Source: Myxococcales bacterium
Lineage (GTDB): Bacteria > Myxococcota_A > Polyangia > Polyangiales > Ga0077539
DNA length: 57,877 nt
Direction of reading: 5' to 3'
NCBI GenBank assembly: GCA_030652255.1
Contig: JAUSAZ010000136.1
Span: forward strand, 1 to 57,877
The number at the start of each line of letters is the position of its first letter. Positions within the stretch are counted from its first letter, which is position 1. Made by a program: the position numbers and the translations under genes. A model generated the notes under the pieces. The model had not been told where the DNA came from, made no database searches, and worked only from the letters and a program-made list of their open reading frames with translations. Shown piece after piece: positions 1 to 8,784 of the stretch.

Positions 1-270
1 CTGGTGAGCTCTCTCCGACCTGATTGATCGTTGATTGCTCGATGCTGTAACTCGAGTCGATGCTTGCGCACCGCTCGATTGTGTCGATTCTTCTACCGAC
101 GTCGCATCCCTCGTTGCCGAGAGTGCGCCGTCCGTGGATCTTCAGTCAGGTGATGACCGAAGATCTCCTTGCAACCTGATTTTCAAAGACCGGTTCGGGA
201 TGAAGCATCCCTGTGGGTCGTGTTCCTCCGACGGTGGCGTCGCGTTTGCGATCACCCTTCGTCTTCGGGG
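1..270 (-). other. Leader of a probable rRNA operon reading out of the window
   Basis: This stretch has no convincing gene and is clearly less GC-rich than the rest of the window. It lies downstream, on the minus strand, of three tandem promoters and contains a boxA-like element, so I read it as the 5' leader of an rRNA operon whose 16S gene would start left of position 1. The 16S start itself is not in the window, so the assignment rests on promoter arrangement and boxA. Short open frames here have no recognisable content and run across the promoters. Confidence 0.6.
178..191 (-). promoter_or_regulatory. boxA-like antitermination element
   Basis: The minus strand reads GGTCTTTGAAAATC. The CTTTGAAAA core is the form of boxA seen in many rRNA leaders, where NusB/S10 bind nascent RNA to prevent premature Rho termination. 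It lies about 85 bases inside the predicted transcript of the nearest promoter. Confidence 0.5.
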
Positions 271-276
271 AGGGCG

Positions 277-304
277 GTTTTACTCGCTCTCCGTCTGCCG
301 TCAA
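277..304 (-). promoter_or_regulatory. Tandem rRNA-type promoter, leader-proximal copy
   Basis: On the minus strand the -35 is TTGACG (304-299) and the -10 is TAAAAC (282-277), with a 16-base spacer. The first transcribed bases are rich in G and C (CGCCCTCCCC), as expected of a stringently controlled discriminator. It is the most diverged of three promoter copies about 104 bases apart. Confidence 0.65.
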
Positions 305-379
305 CTTTTTTCTCGTTGCCGGCTTCTTTTTTTGCTGCCCTCGTGACCCCTTTCGGGGCCCTTCGTCAGCGGGAGGCGC

Positions 380-407
380 TTTCTACTCGCTTCCCCGTCA
401 CCGTCAA
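380..407 (-). promoter_or_regulatory. Tandem rRNA-type promoter, middle copy
   Basis: On the minus strand the -35 is TTGACG (407-402) and the -10 is TAGAAA (385-380), with a 16-base spacer. Bases after the -10 read GCGCCTCCCGCTGACGAAG, nearly identical to the distal copy. A short CCCC/GGGG hairpin (347-358) lies downstream. Confidence 0.7.
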
Positions 408-482
408 CTCTTTTGAAGTCTTCGATGACGTTTTCCGCTGTCTGCGGCGCCTCTTGCGGGGCGCTTCGTCAGCGGGAGGCGT

Positions 483-510
483 CTTCTACTCCTCTCATTC
501 GGGGCGTCAA
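483..510 (-). promoter_or_regulatory. Tandem rRNA-type promoter, distal copy
   Basis: On the minus strand the -35 is TTGACG (510-505) and the -10 is TAGAAG (488-483), again with a 16-base spacer. The downstream CGCCTCCCGCTGACGAAG matches the middle copy. The FG-GAP lipoprotein stop codon is 65 bases upstream on the same strand. Confidence 0.65.
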
Positions 511-575
511 TATTCCTCCCAGGCTCGTCGCACTTATTCTGTGAAGTGCCTGAAAACAAGCCGTTTCAGAGCGCG

Positions 576-2237
576 CTATCGTGCGGGGACGCCGTTGCGC
601 ATCACGTTCGCCCGGCCCGTCGGCCACGGCAGGCAGTTGCTCGACGACCCCGGGACGCTGAACACCAGCACCTCGGCGTCGCCCTCGTCCTTCAGGTTCA
701 CCACGATCTCCAGCGTTCCGTCGCCGTCGAGGTCGGCCACCGTGGGCACCGCCATCGCCCCGCGCCCCGGGAGCGCCGTGCGAGAGAGCTGCGCGCCGCG
801 GGCATCGAGCACGTAGAGGGCGCCGCGGTCGGCCCGCGTGGCGTACGTCGCGAAGACCACCTCGGGGCGGCCGTCGCCCGAGAGGTCCGCCACCGCGACG
901 CCGCCGGTGAGCGTGTCGGCGGTGCTCGTGAAGGTGAAGGTCCAGCGCTCGACGCGGTCGCTGCCGACGCAGTGGATGCGCCCGTCGAAGCCCGCGAACA
1001 CCGCTTCGAGCGCGGGCCACGCGGCGTCGAGGTCGACCACCGTCACCTGGTTGGTCGCGCCCACGATGTTGCCGCCGAGGTCGTTGAGCCCCGCGAGGTA
1101 GGCCGGGACCACGAAGGGCCGCTCCCACGCGGGGGGGCGGCTGCCGTCGGCGCGTACCACCCACAGCGCCACGCCGCGCTCGCGCTGGGACTGCGCGGCG
1201 TTCTGCACCGACGCGGTCACTACGATCTCCCGCGCGCCGTCGCCGTCGAAGTCGACGATGGTGGGCGCGCTGTTGGTGAAGTGCGCCTGCAGCGAGGTGC
1301 CCTCGGTCTCGGAGTACCCCTGCTGCGCCTCGGCGTAGTCGTGGAGGAAGCGCACGCCCGCCACGCGCGCCCCCCGGCGGAAGATCGACGCGCAGCGGAA
1401 GGCCTCGCCGCTGCCGCGGTGCCAGGACATGTACGCGTTGTCCATGGGCGCCAGCACGTCGAGGCGCTCGTCGTCGTCGATGCGGCCGATCGCGAGGTTC
1501 TGGTCGAAGCCGCCGGTGACGGCGCAGTGCTCGTCGCAGCCCGACGCGCCGGAGGTGTTGGGGGGAAAGCCCGGCGCGGGGCGCCCGTCGCCGCGCCACG
1601 CCATGAGGAGGTCGCGCGCCGGAGAGCCCGCGAGGGCCTCGGTCGACGCCGTCACGATCTCCGGCCGACCGTCGCCGTCGAGGTCGCCCGCGGCGAGCGA
1701 GCGCAGCTCCTCGCGCCACGTCACCGGGAAGGGCGCGACCGCCCTGCCCCGCGCGTCGAACATCGCCACGCGGTCACCCGCCGCGGCGGCCACCTCGAGG
1801 CCCGCGTCGCCGGTGAAGTCCGCCACCACCGGCGCGGCCCACACCCGCTGCCGACCGTTGACCACCGCCGTCCAGCGCATCTCCCCCGCTGGGGAGTACA
1901 CCGAGACCCGGGCGCCGCGCGCGACCACCAGCTCGTTGGCGCCGTCGCCGTCGAGGTCGACCACCGCGGGGGAGCCCAGCCATCCCTCGTTGCCCATCCC
2001 CCGGATCGAGCGCACCAGCACCGGCGCCCGCACCATCACACTCCCTCCCCCCGCCACCGCGGCGCAGGGCGGAGGGCCGGGAGGACCGGCGTCGACCCGA
2101 GGCGTCACCGCGACGTCGCCGACGGTGGGCCGGTCGTTGGGGGTGAACCCGCCGTCGAAGGCGACGTTGTTGATGGCGTCTCCGCAGCCGGCGAGGGCGA
2201 GCAGGACCACCAGATGGCGCCGCGGCGCAGCCTTCAT
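576..2237 (-). CDS. FG-GAP/VCBS repeat lipoprotein
   Basis: Predicted exported lipoprotein of 553 aa. The start at 2237 was chosen because it opens directly into a signal peptide with a lipobox (LALAGC); longer readings only add Arg/Ala-rich sequence. The mature protein holds at least six calcium-binding-type FG-GAP motifs of the form DxDGDGxxE followed by hydrophobic residues (for example DLDGDGANE, DFDGDGARE, DLSGDGRPE), which in this family form blades of an integrin-alpha-like beta-propeller. No enzyme motif is visible. Its role is unknown; such lipoproteins are abundant in myxobacteria. A second protein of this type is encoded at 34477-36186, but the two are not close copies. Confidence 0.8.
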   Translation of the reverse strand: MKAAPRRHLVVLLALAGCGDAINNVAFDGGFTPNDRPTVGDVAVTPRVDAGPPGPPPCAAVAGGGSVMVRAPVLVRSIRGMGNEGWLGSPAVVDLDGDGANELVVARGARVSVYSPAGEMRWTAVVNGRQRVWAAPVVADFTGDAGLEVAAAAGDRVAMFDARGRAVAPFPVTWREELRSLAAGDLDGDGRPEIVTASTEALAGSPARDLLMAWRGDGRPAPGFPPNTSGASGCDEHCAVTGGFDQNLAIGRIDDDERLDVLAPMDNAYMSWHRGSGEAFRCASIFRRGARVAGVRFLHDYAEAQQGYSETEGTSLQAHFTNSAPTIVDFDGDGAREIVVTASVQNAAQSQRERGVALWVVRADGSRPPAWERPFVVPAYLAGLNDLGGNIVGATNQVTVVDLDAAWPALEAVFAGFDGRIHCVGSDRVERWTFTFTSTADTLTGGVAVADLSGDGRPEVVFATYATRADRGALYVLDARGAQLSRTALPGRGAMAVPTVADLDGDGTLEIVVNLKDEGDAEVLVFSVPGSSSNCLPWPTGRANVMRNGVPAR

Positions 2238-2257
2238 GGACCGCGATGATACCGCGA

Positions 2258-2848
2258 TCAGCGCGCGAGCAGGCGCGCCCGCACGTCGGGCCACTCGGCC
2301 CGCAGGATGCTGTACACGGCGCTGTCGCGGACGCGGCCGTCGTCGCACACCCGGTGCGAGCGCAGCACCCCGTCGAGGCGCGCGCCGAGGCGCTCGATGG
2401 CCCGGCGCGAGCGCTCGTTGAGGGCGTCGGTCTGGAGCTGCACGCAGAGGCAGCCCCAGCGATCGAAGGCGTTCGCGAGCAGCAGGCGCTTGGCCTCGGT
2501 GTTGGCCCAGGTGCGCTGCCACGCCGGGGCATACCAGGTGGAGCCGATCTCGACGCGGCGGTGGGCGACCTCGATGTTGAGGTAGCGGGTCGACCCGATG
2601 AGCGCGCCCGACGCGATGTCGCGGACGGCGAAGGCGACGGTCTTCCCCTCCGCCTGCTCGCGCAGGATGCCGTCGAGGAAGCGCCGCAGCGCCGCGGCGT
2701 CGGCGATCTGCGTGGTGTACCAGCGCCAGATGTCGGGCCAGGTCGCGGGGTCGAAGGCCGCGACGAGCTGCTCGACGTGGGCGGCGTCGAGGGCTTCGAG
2801 GGCGATGCGCTCGCCCAGGAGGTGAAGTCGTTGGGTGGGGTCGATCAT
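2258..2848 (-). CDS. GNAT family N-acetyltransferase (RimJ/RimL type)
   Basis: A 196-aa protein with the layout of the RimJ/RimL branch of GNAT acetyltransferases. An early segment opens with GERIALEAL, a central strand reads IGSTRYLNIE, and the later region (EIGSTWY, then RTWANTEAKRLLLANAF) matches the acetyl-CoA-binding and helix parts of the family. The C-terminal half has the usual NERSRRAIERLGA helix. The substrate cannot be told from sequence. It is divergent from mfd with only about 15 bases between the two proposed starts, so their promoters must overlap. Confidence 0.8.
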   Translation of the reverse strand: MIDPTQRLHLLGERIALEALDAAHVEQLVAAFDPATWPDIWRWYTTQIADAAALRRFLDGILREQAEGKTVAFAVRDIASGALIGSTRYLNIEVAHRRVEIGSTWYAPAWQRTWANTEAKRLLLANAFDRWGCLCVQLQTDALNERSRRAIERLGARLDGVLRSHRVCDDGRVRDSAVYSILRAEWPDVRARLLAR

Positions 2849-2863
2849 GGCGGTGGACGCCGG

Positions 2864-5800
2864 ATGTATCACGGCGCTCCCTCGTGCTACGCCGCCGCGG
2901 CCGTGGACGACTCCCCGCTCGACCCTCCCGCCTCGCCGCTCTCCCTCGGGCTCGACCTCGCCGAGGCGGTGCGGCGCTTCAACGACCCGAGCACCCCGCG
3001 CCACGACCTCGTCCGCGCGGGCGGCGGCGCCCTCGGGCTCTTCCTCGCGGAGGCCGCGCGCGCCCTCGGCAGCTCGCCCGTGCTGGTGGTCACCGCGGAC
3101 GCCGACGAGGCCCGGCGCCTCGCCGCCGACGTGAGCTTCTTCCTCGGCACCGCCGAGGACCAGGAGGCCGCCGAGGAGGGTCGCGGGGAGGTGCTCGTGC
3201 TCCCCTCCCCCGAGCAGTCGCCCTTCGTCGAGGTCGCGCCCGATCGCCGCACGGCGATGTCCCGGCTCGCCACGCTCTTCCACCTGTCGCAGGGGCTGCC
3301 GTGGCGGGTCATCGTCGCGCCCGCGAGCGCCCTCGTGCGGAGGGTGGTTCCGCGCGAGGCCCTCACGCCGCGCTGCGACCTCGTGCAGGCCGAGGAGCTC
3401 GTCGAGCGCGACCGGCTGCTCCAGGGCCTCGTCGAGGGCGGCTACCTCCGCGTGCCCGTGGTGGAAGACCCGGGCACCTTCGCGGCCCGCGGCGCCGTCA
3501 TCGACGTGTGGCCGCCGAGCTCGCGATGGCCCGCGCGCATCGAGCTCGACGACGACCTCTGCCTCACCATCAAGCTCTTCGACGCCGAAGGGCAGCGCAC
3601 CGTCCGCTCCATCAAGGAGCTGTTCATCCACCCGGTGCGCGAGGCCCTCGTCGGGGACACCGAGCGCACCCGCGCCCGCCGCCGCGTGCGCGACCTCGTC
3701 GACGCCGTGAACCTCCCGAGCCACGCCGCCGCCAAGCTGCTCGAAGACGTCGACAGCGGCCGGGCCTTCTTCGGCGCGGAGGGCTTTCTCCCGGCCTACT
3801 ACTCCGCGCTGGAGCCCGTCACGGCCTACCTCCCGCCGTCGCTACGGGTGCTCTGGAATCACCCCGCGCGGTGCCTCGCCGCCCTCCGCGACGAGCTCGC
3901 CCGCGCCGCGCAGGACCACGCCGCCCGCGTCGAGAAGCAGCTCCCGACCTTCGCCGTCCACGACCACTACCTCTCCGAGTCCGAGCTCTTCGCGGCGCTG
4001 GGGCGCTACCCCGTCGCGGCCCACCATGACCTCGTGGTGCGCTCCAGCGAGGGGCCGACGGCGGATGATCCCGCCGCGCTCGAGCACGTCCCCACGGAGG
4101 CGACGGTGCTCGACCTCGGGGCCGATCCGCTGACGCGGCTCGCGGCGGACATCAAGGCCACGCGCGCCGAGAAGGGCAAGGGCGACGCGCTCGTCCCGCT
4201 GGCGGAGCAGGCGAACTACTGGCTGGGCGAAGGCTACCGCGTGCTGCTCACCGCGCGCACGCCGACGCAGTCCGAGCGCGTCGCCACCCTCGCCCGCGGC
4301 CACGGCCTCGCGGTGAAGAGCCACCACGGGACCTTCTCGCCGTCGCTGCTCCAGCGACCGGAGCGGCCCGAGACCGCCGCCGTCGAGGTGGTCGTCGGCG
4401 AGCTCGCCCGCGGCTTCGCGCTGCCGTCGCGGCTGCTCGCGGTGGTCACCGAGGAGGAGATCTTCGGGGCGCGCGCCCGGCGCCAGAGCCGGCGCAAGGG
4501 GGCGGAGGCCGGGGCGAGGCCCTTCCTCGACGACCTGCGCGCCCTCGTGGTGGGCGACTTCGTGGTGCATGTCGACCACGGCATCGGGAAGTACCTGGGG
4601 CTCATCCACCGCGTGGTGGGCTCGCAGAAGATCGACGTGCTCATCATCGAGTACGCGGGCGGCGACAAGCTCTACCTGCCGGTCACGCGGCTCAACCAGA
4701 TCCAGAAGTTCACCGGGGGAGAGGGCGCGCCGCGGGTCGACCGGCTGGGCGGCAGCACCTTCGCCAAGGCCAAGGCCAAGGTCGAGCGCGCGGTGCGGCA
4801 GATGGCCGACGAGCTGCTGCGCCTGCAGGCCGAGCGGCGCGCGCACCCGGGGCGGAGCTTCAAGCCGCGCGGGATGCTCGACCAGGAGTTCGAGGCGACC
4901 TTCCCCTTCGAGGAGACGCCCGACCAGGTGCGGGCCATCGACGAGGTGATGCTCGACCTCCAGACCCCGCTCCCGATGGACCGCCTCGTCTGCGGCGACG
5001 TGGGCTTCGGCAAGACCGAGGTTGCCCTGCGGGCCGCCTTCCACGTGGCCGCGCAGGGCGCCCAGGTGGCGGTGCTGTGCCCCACCACGGTGCTCGCGCA
5101 GCAGCACTACCGCACCATCGCCGACCGCTTCGCGCCGTACCCCCTGGAGGTCGCGGTGCTCTCGCGATTCGTCACGGCGGCCGAGCAGCGCGAGGTCATC
5201 AAGCGCCTGAAGGAAGGCAAGATCGACGTGGTGGTGGGCACCCACCGCCTGCTCTCCAAGGACGTGCACTTCAAGGACCTCGGGCTCCTCGTGGTCGACG
5301 AGGAGCAGCGCTTCGGGGTCACCCACAAGGAGCGCATCAAGCAGCTGCGGGCGCAGCTCGACGTGCTCACGCTGTCGGCGACGCCCATCCCCCGCACGCT
5401 ACAGATGGCCGTCTCGGGGATGCGCGACCTCTCGCTCATCACCACCGCCCCGGTGGACCGCCGCGCCGTGCGCACGGTGGTGTGCCGCGAGGACCCGCAG
5501 GTGTTGAAGGAGGCCGTGACCCGCGAGCTCGCCCGCGGGGGGCAGGTGTTCTACGTCTACAACCGCATCGAGGGGCTCTACGAGCGGGCGGACAAGCTAC
5601 AGAAGCTGCTGCCCACGGCGCGCGTCGCGGTGGCCCACGGCCAGATGGCCCCGGAGACCCTCGAGACCGTGATGATGGACTTCATCGAGGGGCGCTACGA
5701 CGTGCTCTGCGCCACGGCCATCATCGAGAGCGGCATCGACATCCCGAGGGCCAACACGATGATCCTCGACCGGGCGGACCTCTTCGGGCTGTCGCAGCTC

Positions 5801-6535
5801 TACCAGCTGCGCGGGCGCGTGGGCCGCGCGAGGGAGCGGGCGTACTGCTACCTGTTCGTTCCGCCGCCGTCGAAGCTGAGCGACGAGGCGCGGGCGCGCA
5901 TCGACGCCATCGAGCGCTTCACCGAGCTCGGGTCGGGCTTCCAGGTGGCCTCGCTCGACATGGAGCTGCGCGGCGCGGGCGACCTGCTCGGCGCCGAGCA
6001 GTCGGGCAACGTCACCGCCGTGGGCTTCGACCTCTACTGCCAGATGCTCGAGGAGGCCGTCGCCGAGCTGCGGGGCCAGCCGATCATCCCCGGCGTCGAC
6101 CCGGAGCTCACCTTCGACGAGCCCAACTATATTCCCGAGGAATACATCGAGGACGTCGGTGTGCGGCTCTCGCTTTACAAACGCCTGGCCAGCGCCATCA
6201 CCGAGGACGACGTGCAGGACCTCGCCTCGGAGATGGAAGACCGCTTCGGCCCGGCGCCGCCCGCCGCGCGCCTGCTGATCCGGGTGATGTCGGTGAAGAC
6301 CCGGCTGCGCAGGCTGAGGGCGCTGGGCATCGAGGCGACGCGCGAGCGCGTGGTGGTGCACCTGCGCGAGGACTCTCCCCTCGACGCCTCGAAGGTGATG
6401 GAGCTGTGTACGGGCAAACGATCGCCGTATCGTCTGTCGCCGGACATGAAGCTGTCGCGACGCTACGAGACCGGCGAGGGGATCGTCCACGCCGAGGCGA
6501 TGCTGGCCGAGCTCGAGCCGCTGGTCAGCGGGTGA
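2864..6535 (+). CDS. mfd: Transcription-repair coupling factor Mfd
   Basis: Mfd removes RNA polymerase stalled at DNA lesions and recruits UvrA. About 1223 aa with the chosen ATG; a GTG at 2903 would give a slightly shorter and equally plausible start. The N-terminal third resembles UvrB domains. The CarD-like RNA-polymerase-interaction domain begins near residue 562 (GDFVVHVDHGIGKYLGL). The superfamily 2 translocase follows, with Walker A GFGKTE near 715, DEEQ box (VVDEEQRFG) near 812 and motif III LSATPIPRTL. A C-terminal TRCF domain begins near 1088 (YIPEEYIEDV). Length and domain order are typical. The stop is two bases before the next start, so the two genes are probably co-translated. 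Confidence 0.97.
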   Translation: MYHGAPSCYAAAAVDDSPLDPPASPLSLGLDLAEAVRRFNDPSTPRHDLVRAGGGALGLFLAEAARALGSSPVLVVTADADEARRLAADVSFFLGTAEDQEAAEEGRGEVLVLPSPEQSPFVEVAPDRRTAMSRLATLFHLSQGLPWRVIVAPASALVRRVVPREALTPRCDLVQAEELVERDRLLQGLVEGGYLRVPVVEDPGTFAARGAVIDVWPPSSRWPARIELDDDLCLTIKLFDAEGQRTVRSIKELFIHPVREALVGDTERTRARRRVRDLVDAVNLPSHAAAKLLEDVDSGRAFFGAEGFLPAYYSALEPVTAYLPPSLRVLWNHPARCLAALRDELARAAQDHAARVEKQLPTFAVHDHYLSESELFAALGRYPVAAHHDLVVRSSEGPTADDPAALEHVPTEATVLDLGADPLTRLAADIKATRAEKGKGDALVPLAEQANYWLGEGYRVLLTARTPTQSERVATLARGHGLAVKSHHGTFSPSLLQRPERPETAAVEVVVGELARGFALPSRLLAVVTEEEIFGARARRQSRRKGAEAGARPFLDDLRALVVGDFVVHVDHGIGKYLGLIHRVVGSQKIDVLIIEYAGGDKLYLPVTRLNQIQKFTGGEGAPRVDRLGGSTFAKAKAKVERAVRQMADELLRLQAERRAHPGRSFKPRGMLDQEFEATFPFEETPDQVRAIDEVMLDLQTPLPMDRLVCGDVGFGKTEVALRAAFHVAAQGAQVAVLCPTTVLAQQHYRTIADRFAPYPLEVAVLSRFVTAAEQREVIKRLKEGKIDVVVGTHRLLSKDVHFKDLGLLVVDEEQRFGVTHKERIKQLRAQLDVLTLSATPIPRTLQMAVSGMRDLSLITTAPVDRRAVRTVVCREDPQVLKEAVTRELARGGQVFYVYNRIEGLYERADKLQKLLPTARVAVAHGQMAPETLETVMMDFIEGRYDVLCATAIIESGIDIPRANTMILDRADLFGLSQLYQLRGRVGRARERAYCYLFVPPPSKLSDEARARIDAIERFTELGSGFQVASLDMELRGAGDLLGAEQSGNVTAVGFDLYCQMLEEAVAELRGQPIIPGVDPELTFDEPNYIPEEYIEDVGVRLSLYKRLASAITEDDVQDLASEMEDRFGPAPPAARLLIRVMSVKTRLRRLRALGIEATRERVVVHLREDSPLDASKVMELCTGKRSPYRLSPDMKLSRRYETGEGIVHAEAMLAELEPLVSG

Positions 6536-6537
6536 CG

Positions 6538-7572
6538 ATGGCGCGCCGCGGGAGCCACGCGGGGTGGTCGGTGGTCGCGGCGCTCGCGATGACCTGCACG
6601 CACCCGGGCGACCTGGCGCGGGACCCTCGCGGGGCGGCGGCGCGGGTGGCGACCGACGGGGGCTCATCGGTCGATGTACACAGAGGCTCGGCGGCGGGGA
6701 CGTGGGCGGGGCCGTGCCCGGTGGCGGTGGAGCACGCCGGCGTGGAGGTGGCGCGGGTGGCGGGCGTCGGGCTGACGGTGTGCGACGTGGCGGTGCGGGC
6801 GTGGCAGCGGACGCGCGAGGGTCTCGGCCCGCTGGGGGTGCGGGCGCTGGTCGACGAGCTGGTGGCCGAGGAGAGCGCGGCGGCGCTGGCGCGCGAGGCG
6901 GAAGCGGGAGGGGCGCCAGGCGACCGGGCGGTGGCGGCGACGCTGGCCGAGGGGCTGCTGCGGGCGGAGGCGCTCGCGCGGATGACGGTGCCCGACGAGG
7001 CGGCGATGGCGCGGTGGTACGCGGCGCACGCGGACGACTTCCAGCGGCCGGCGAGGGTGCGGGCGCGGTGGGCGATCCTGCGGACGGAGGCGGCGGCGCG
7101 GGCGGCGATCGCGGCGCTCGGCCGGGGGGCGGCCTTCGAGGAGGTGCTGGCGGGGAGCCTCGACCCGCTGCGCGCGCGCGACCACGGCGACCTCGGCGAG
7201 CTGCGGCAGGAGGACATCCCGGCGGCGGTGGGGCGGGCGGTGGTGGAGGCGGCCTTCGCGCTGACCGAGGACGGAGCCGTGGCGGAGCGGCCGGTGCGCG
7301 TGGCGGTCACGACGACGGTGACCGTGCGGCGGCGGCAGCGGGCGCGGCGCGTGGCGGGCTGGGCGGTGGTGCAGCGGGTGGGGCGGCGCGAGGCGGAGGT
7401 GCTGCCGCTGGAGGCCGTGCGGCGGCGGGTGCAGCACCGGATGATGCGCGAGCGATACGAGGAGGCCCGGGCGGCGGCGGGCGCGCGCTGGGAGGAGCGG
7501 CTGCGCGCGCAGGTGGAGGCGGGCATCGACGCGAGGGCGCTGGGCGCGGTGCGGGTGACGGCGCGGGAGTGA
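6538..7572 (+). CDS. PpiC/SurA-type peptidyl-prolyl isomerase, exported
   Basis: A 344-aa protein beginning two bases after the mfd stop. The N-terminus has a hydrophobic segment ending near a cysteine (ALAMTC), suggesting a signal or lipoprotein peptide. The middle carries a parvulin-like rotamase core: VRARWAILRTEAAAR, then GDLGELRQEDIP and AVVEAAFALTEDG, which line up with the conserved GDLGxF...AAFAL block of PpiC domains. It probably assists folding of envelope proteins. The Arg/Ala-rich composition reflects extreme GC. Pairing mfd with a SurA/PpiC gene is a known arrangement in delta-type proteobacteria (from memory). Exact substrates are unknown. Confidence 0.75.
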   Translation: MARRGSHAGWSVVAALAMTCTHPGDLARDPRGAAARVATDGGSSVDVHRGSAAGTWAGPCPVAVEHAGVEVARVAGVGLTVCDVAVRAWQRTREGLGPLGVRALVDELVAEESAAALAREAEAGGAPGDRAVAATLAEGLLRAEALARMTVPDEAAMARWYAAHADDFQRPARVRARWAILRTEAAARAAIAALGRGAAFEEVLAGSLDPLRARDHGDLGELRQEDIPAAVGRAVVEAAFALTEDGAVAERPVRVAVTTTVTVRRRQRARRVAGWAVVQRVGRREAEVLPLEAVRRRVQHRMMRERYEEARAAAGARWEERLRAQVEAGIDARALGAVRVTARE

Positions 7573-7578
7573 GAGGGT

Positions 7579-8658
7579 TTAGCGGCCCTGGCGCGAGGGC
7601 CAGCGGTCGGCCAGGCGCTTCGCCTGGACGCCGTCGGTGAGCACCAGGAGGTGGTCGGCCGCGGCGATGACGAGGTCGCCCTTCGGGTGGGAGAGCACCT
7701 CGAAGGTGGTGCCGGTCGCCCGGGCGAGGCCGACCAGCAGCGGCCCGTCGAAGTCGAGGAGCGCCGCGCGCGCGTCGGTCACGGTGCGCCCGGCGAAGGG
7801 CGCCGCGCTGTACTGCCGCAGGTCGAAGCCGTCGGCGCCGGTGCTCACGTCCTCGAGCATGCGGGCGACCTCGGGCTCGAAGGCCGCGCTCGCCACCAGC
7901 CGCCCGGAGAACTCCGACGGCGAGGCGACGTAGGTGACCCCGCTGGAGATGAGGGTCTTGCGCAGCTCCGGGGCGTGCACGGCCACCACGACGCGCAGGT
8001 CGGGGTTGATCGCGCGGAGGTTGAGCGTCGCGACGATGTTGCTCGTGTCGTCGTTGAAGGCCACGACGGCGCTCAGGGCGAGGCGGGCGTTGAGGCGCTC
8101 GTCGAGCACCTCCTGCGTCGCGTTGCCCGAGGTGACGAAGAGCTCGGCGTCGTCGCCCAGCTCCCGGGCCTGGGCGATCTCGTCGGGGCGGCCGCACAGC
8201 AGCGCCACCTTGCGGTCGGCCGCGAGGAGCTCGACCACCGCCGTGCGGGCGATGTCGCCGAAGCCGCAGACCAGCACGTGACCGCTCAGGGTCGTCCCGA
8301 TGAGCCCCTCTCGCTCCATGCGCCGCACCTCCGCGACGGCGTCGTTGATCGCCGTCAATAGGAACCCGATCGTCGTCAGGGTGAGCAGGATGAACACCCC
8401 GGTGATGGTTCGCCCCAGCGCCGTCACGGGGTAGATGTCGCCGTAGCCCACCGTCGCCAGCGTCACCACCCCGAACCACGCCGCGTCGGCCAGCGTGCTG
8501 AGCTTCGTGTCGGGCGCGTCGCGCTCGGCCAGCCACACCAGCCATGTGTGCACCGCGGCGAGCGTCAGGAAGGCCACCGCCACGGGCGCCACCCGCTGCC
8601 GCGTGAGCTCCCAGGTGACCCGCCAGCGGCCGCGCCGCGCGGGGTGCCGCGCGCTCAC
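7579..8658 (-). CDS. Potassium channel with RCK (TrkA-N) domain
   Basis: A 359-aa ion channel of the two-TM plus RCK type. The first membrane helix is at about residues 25-45, the pore follows with the selectivity filter TVGYGD, and the second helix ends near FLLTAIND. A cytoplasmic Rossmann domain begins GHVLVCGFGDIA (GxGxxA nucleotide-binding loop), followed by a C-terminal TrkA-C-like part (VSTGADGFDLRQY...). Such channels gate K+ flow in response to nucleotide or ions. It is convergent with the isomerase gene (six bases between stops) and divergent from mtnA, with about 126 bases between starts. Confidence 0.9.
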   Translation of the reverse strand: MSARHPARRGRWRVTWELTRQRVAPVAVAFLTLAAVHTWLVWLAERDAPDTKLSTLADAAWFGVVTLATVGYGDIYPVTALGRTITGVFILLTLTTIGFLLTAINDAVAEVRRMEREGLIGTTLSGHVLVCGFGDIARTAVVELLAADRKVALLCGRPDEIAQARELGDDAELFVTSGNATQEVLDERLNARLALSAVVAFNDDTSNIVATLNLRAINPDLRVVVAVHAPELRKTLISSGVTYVASPSEFSGRLVASAAFEPEVARMLEDVSTGADGFDLRQYSAAPFAGRTVTDARAALLDFDGPLLVGLARATGTTFEVLSHPKGDLVIAAADHLLVLTDGVQAKRLADRWPSRQGR

Positions 8659-8784
8659 TGCCCTCGCCTCACGGCATGGTCTCCCGGGTGCCTCATGGTC
8701 GCGGCGAGCGGTGTACTACAGACCCCCCGCGACCGGGGCGGCCGAAGCGCCGGGGCTTTCGGGGTATGTTCCCGCACGGCCCTC

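Noticed and set aside
257..510. Regularly spaced repeats resembling a short CRISPR array
   Set aside because: The period is 103-104 bases and the repeated part contains -35 and -10 hexamers with fixed 16-base spacers on the minus strand, so tandem promoters explain it.
530..549. GCACTT/AAGTGC hairpin as terminator of the FG-GAP lipoprotein gene
   Set aside because: The stem is only six base pairs, the loop is eight bases and no T-run follows on the minus strand.
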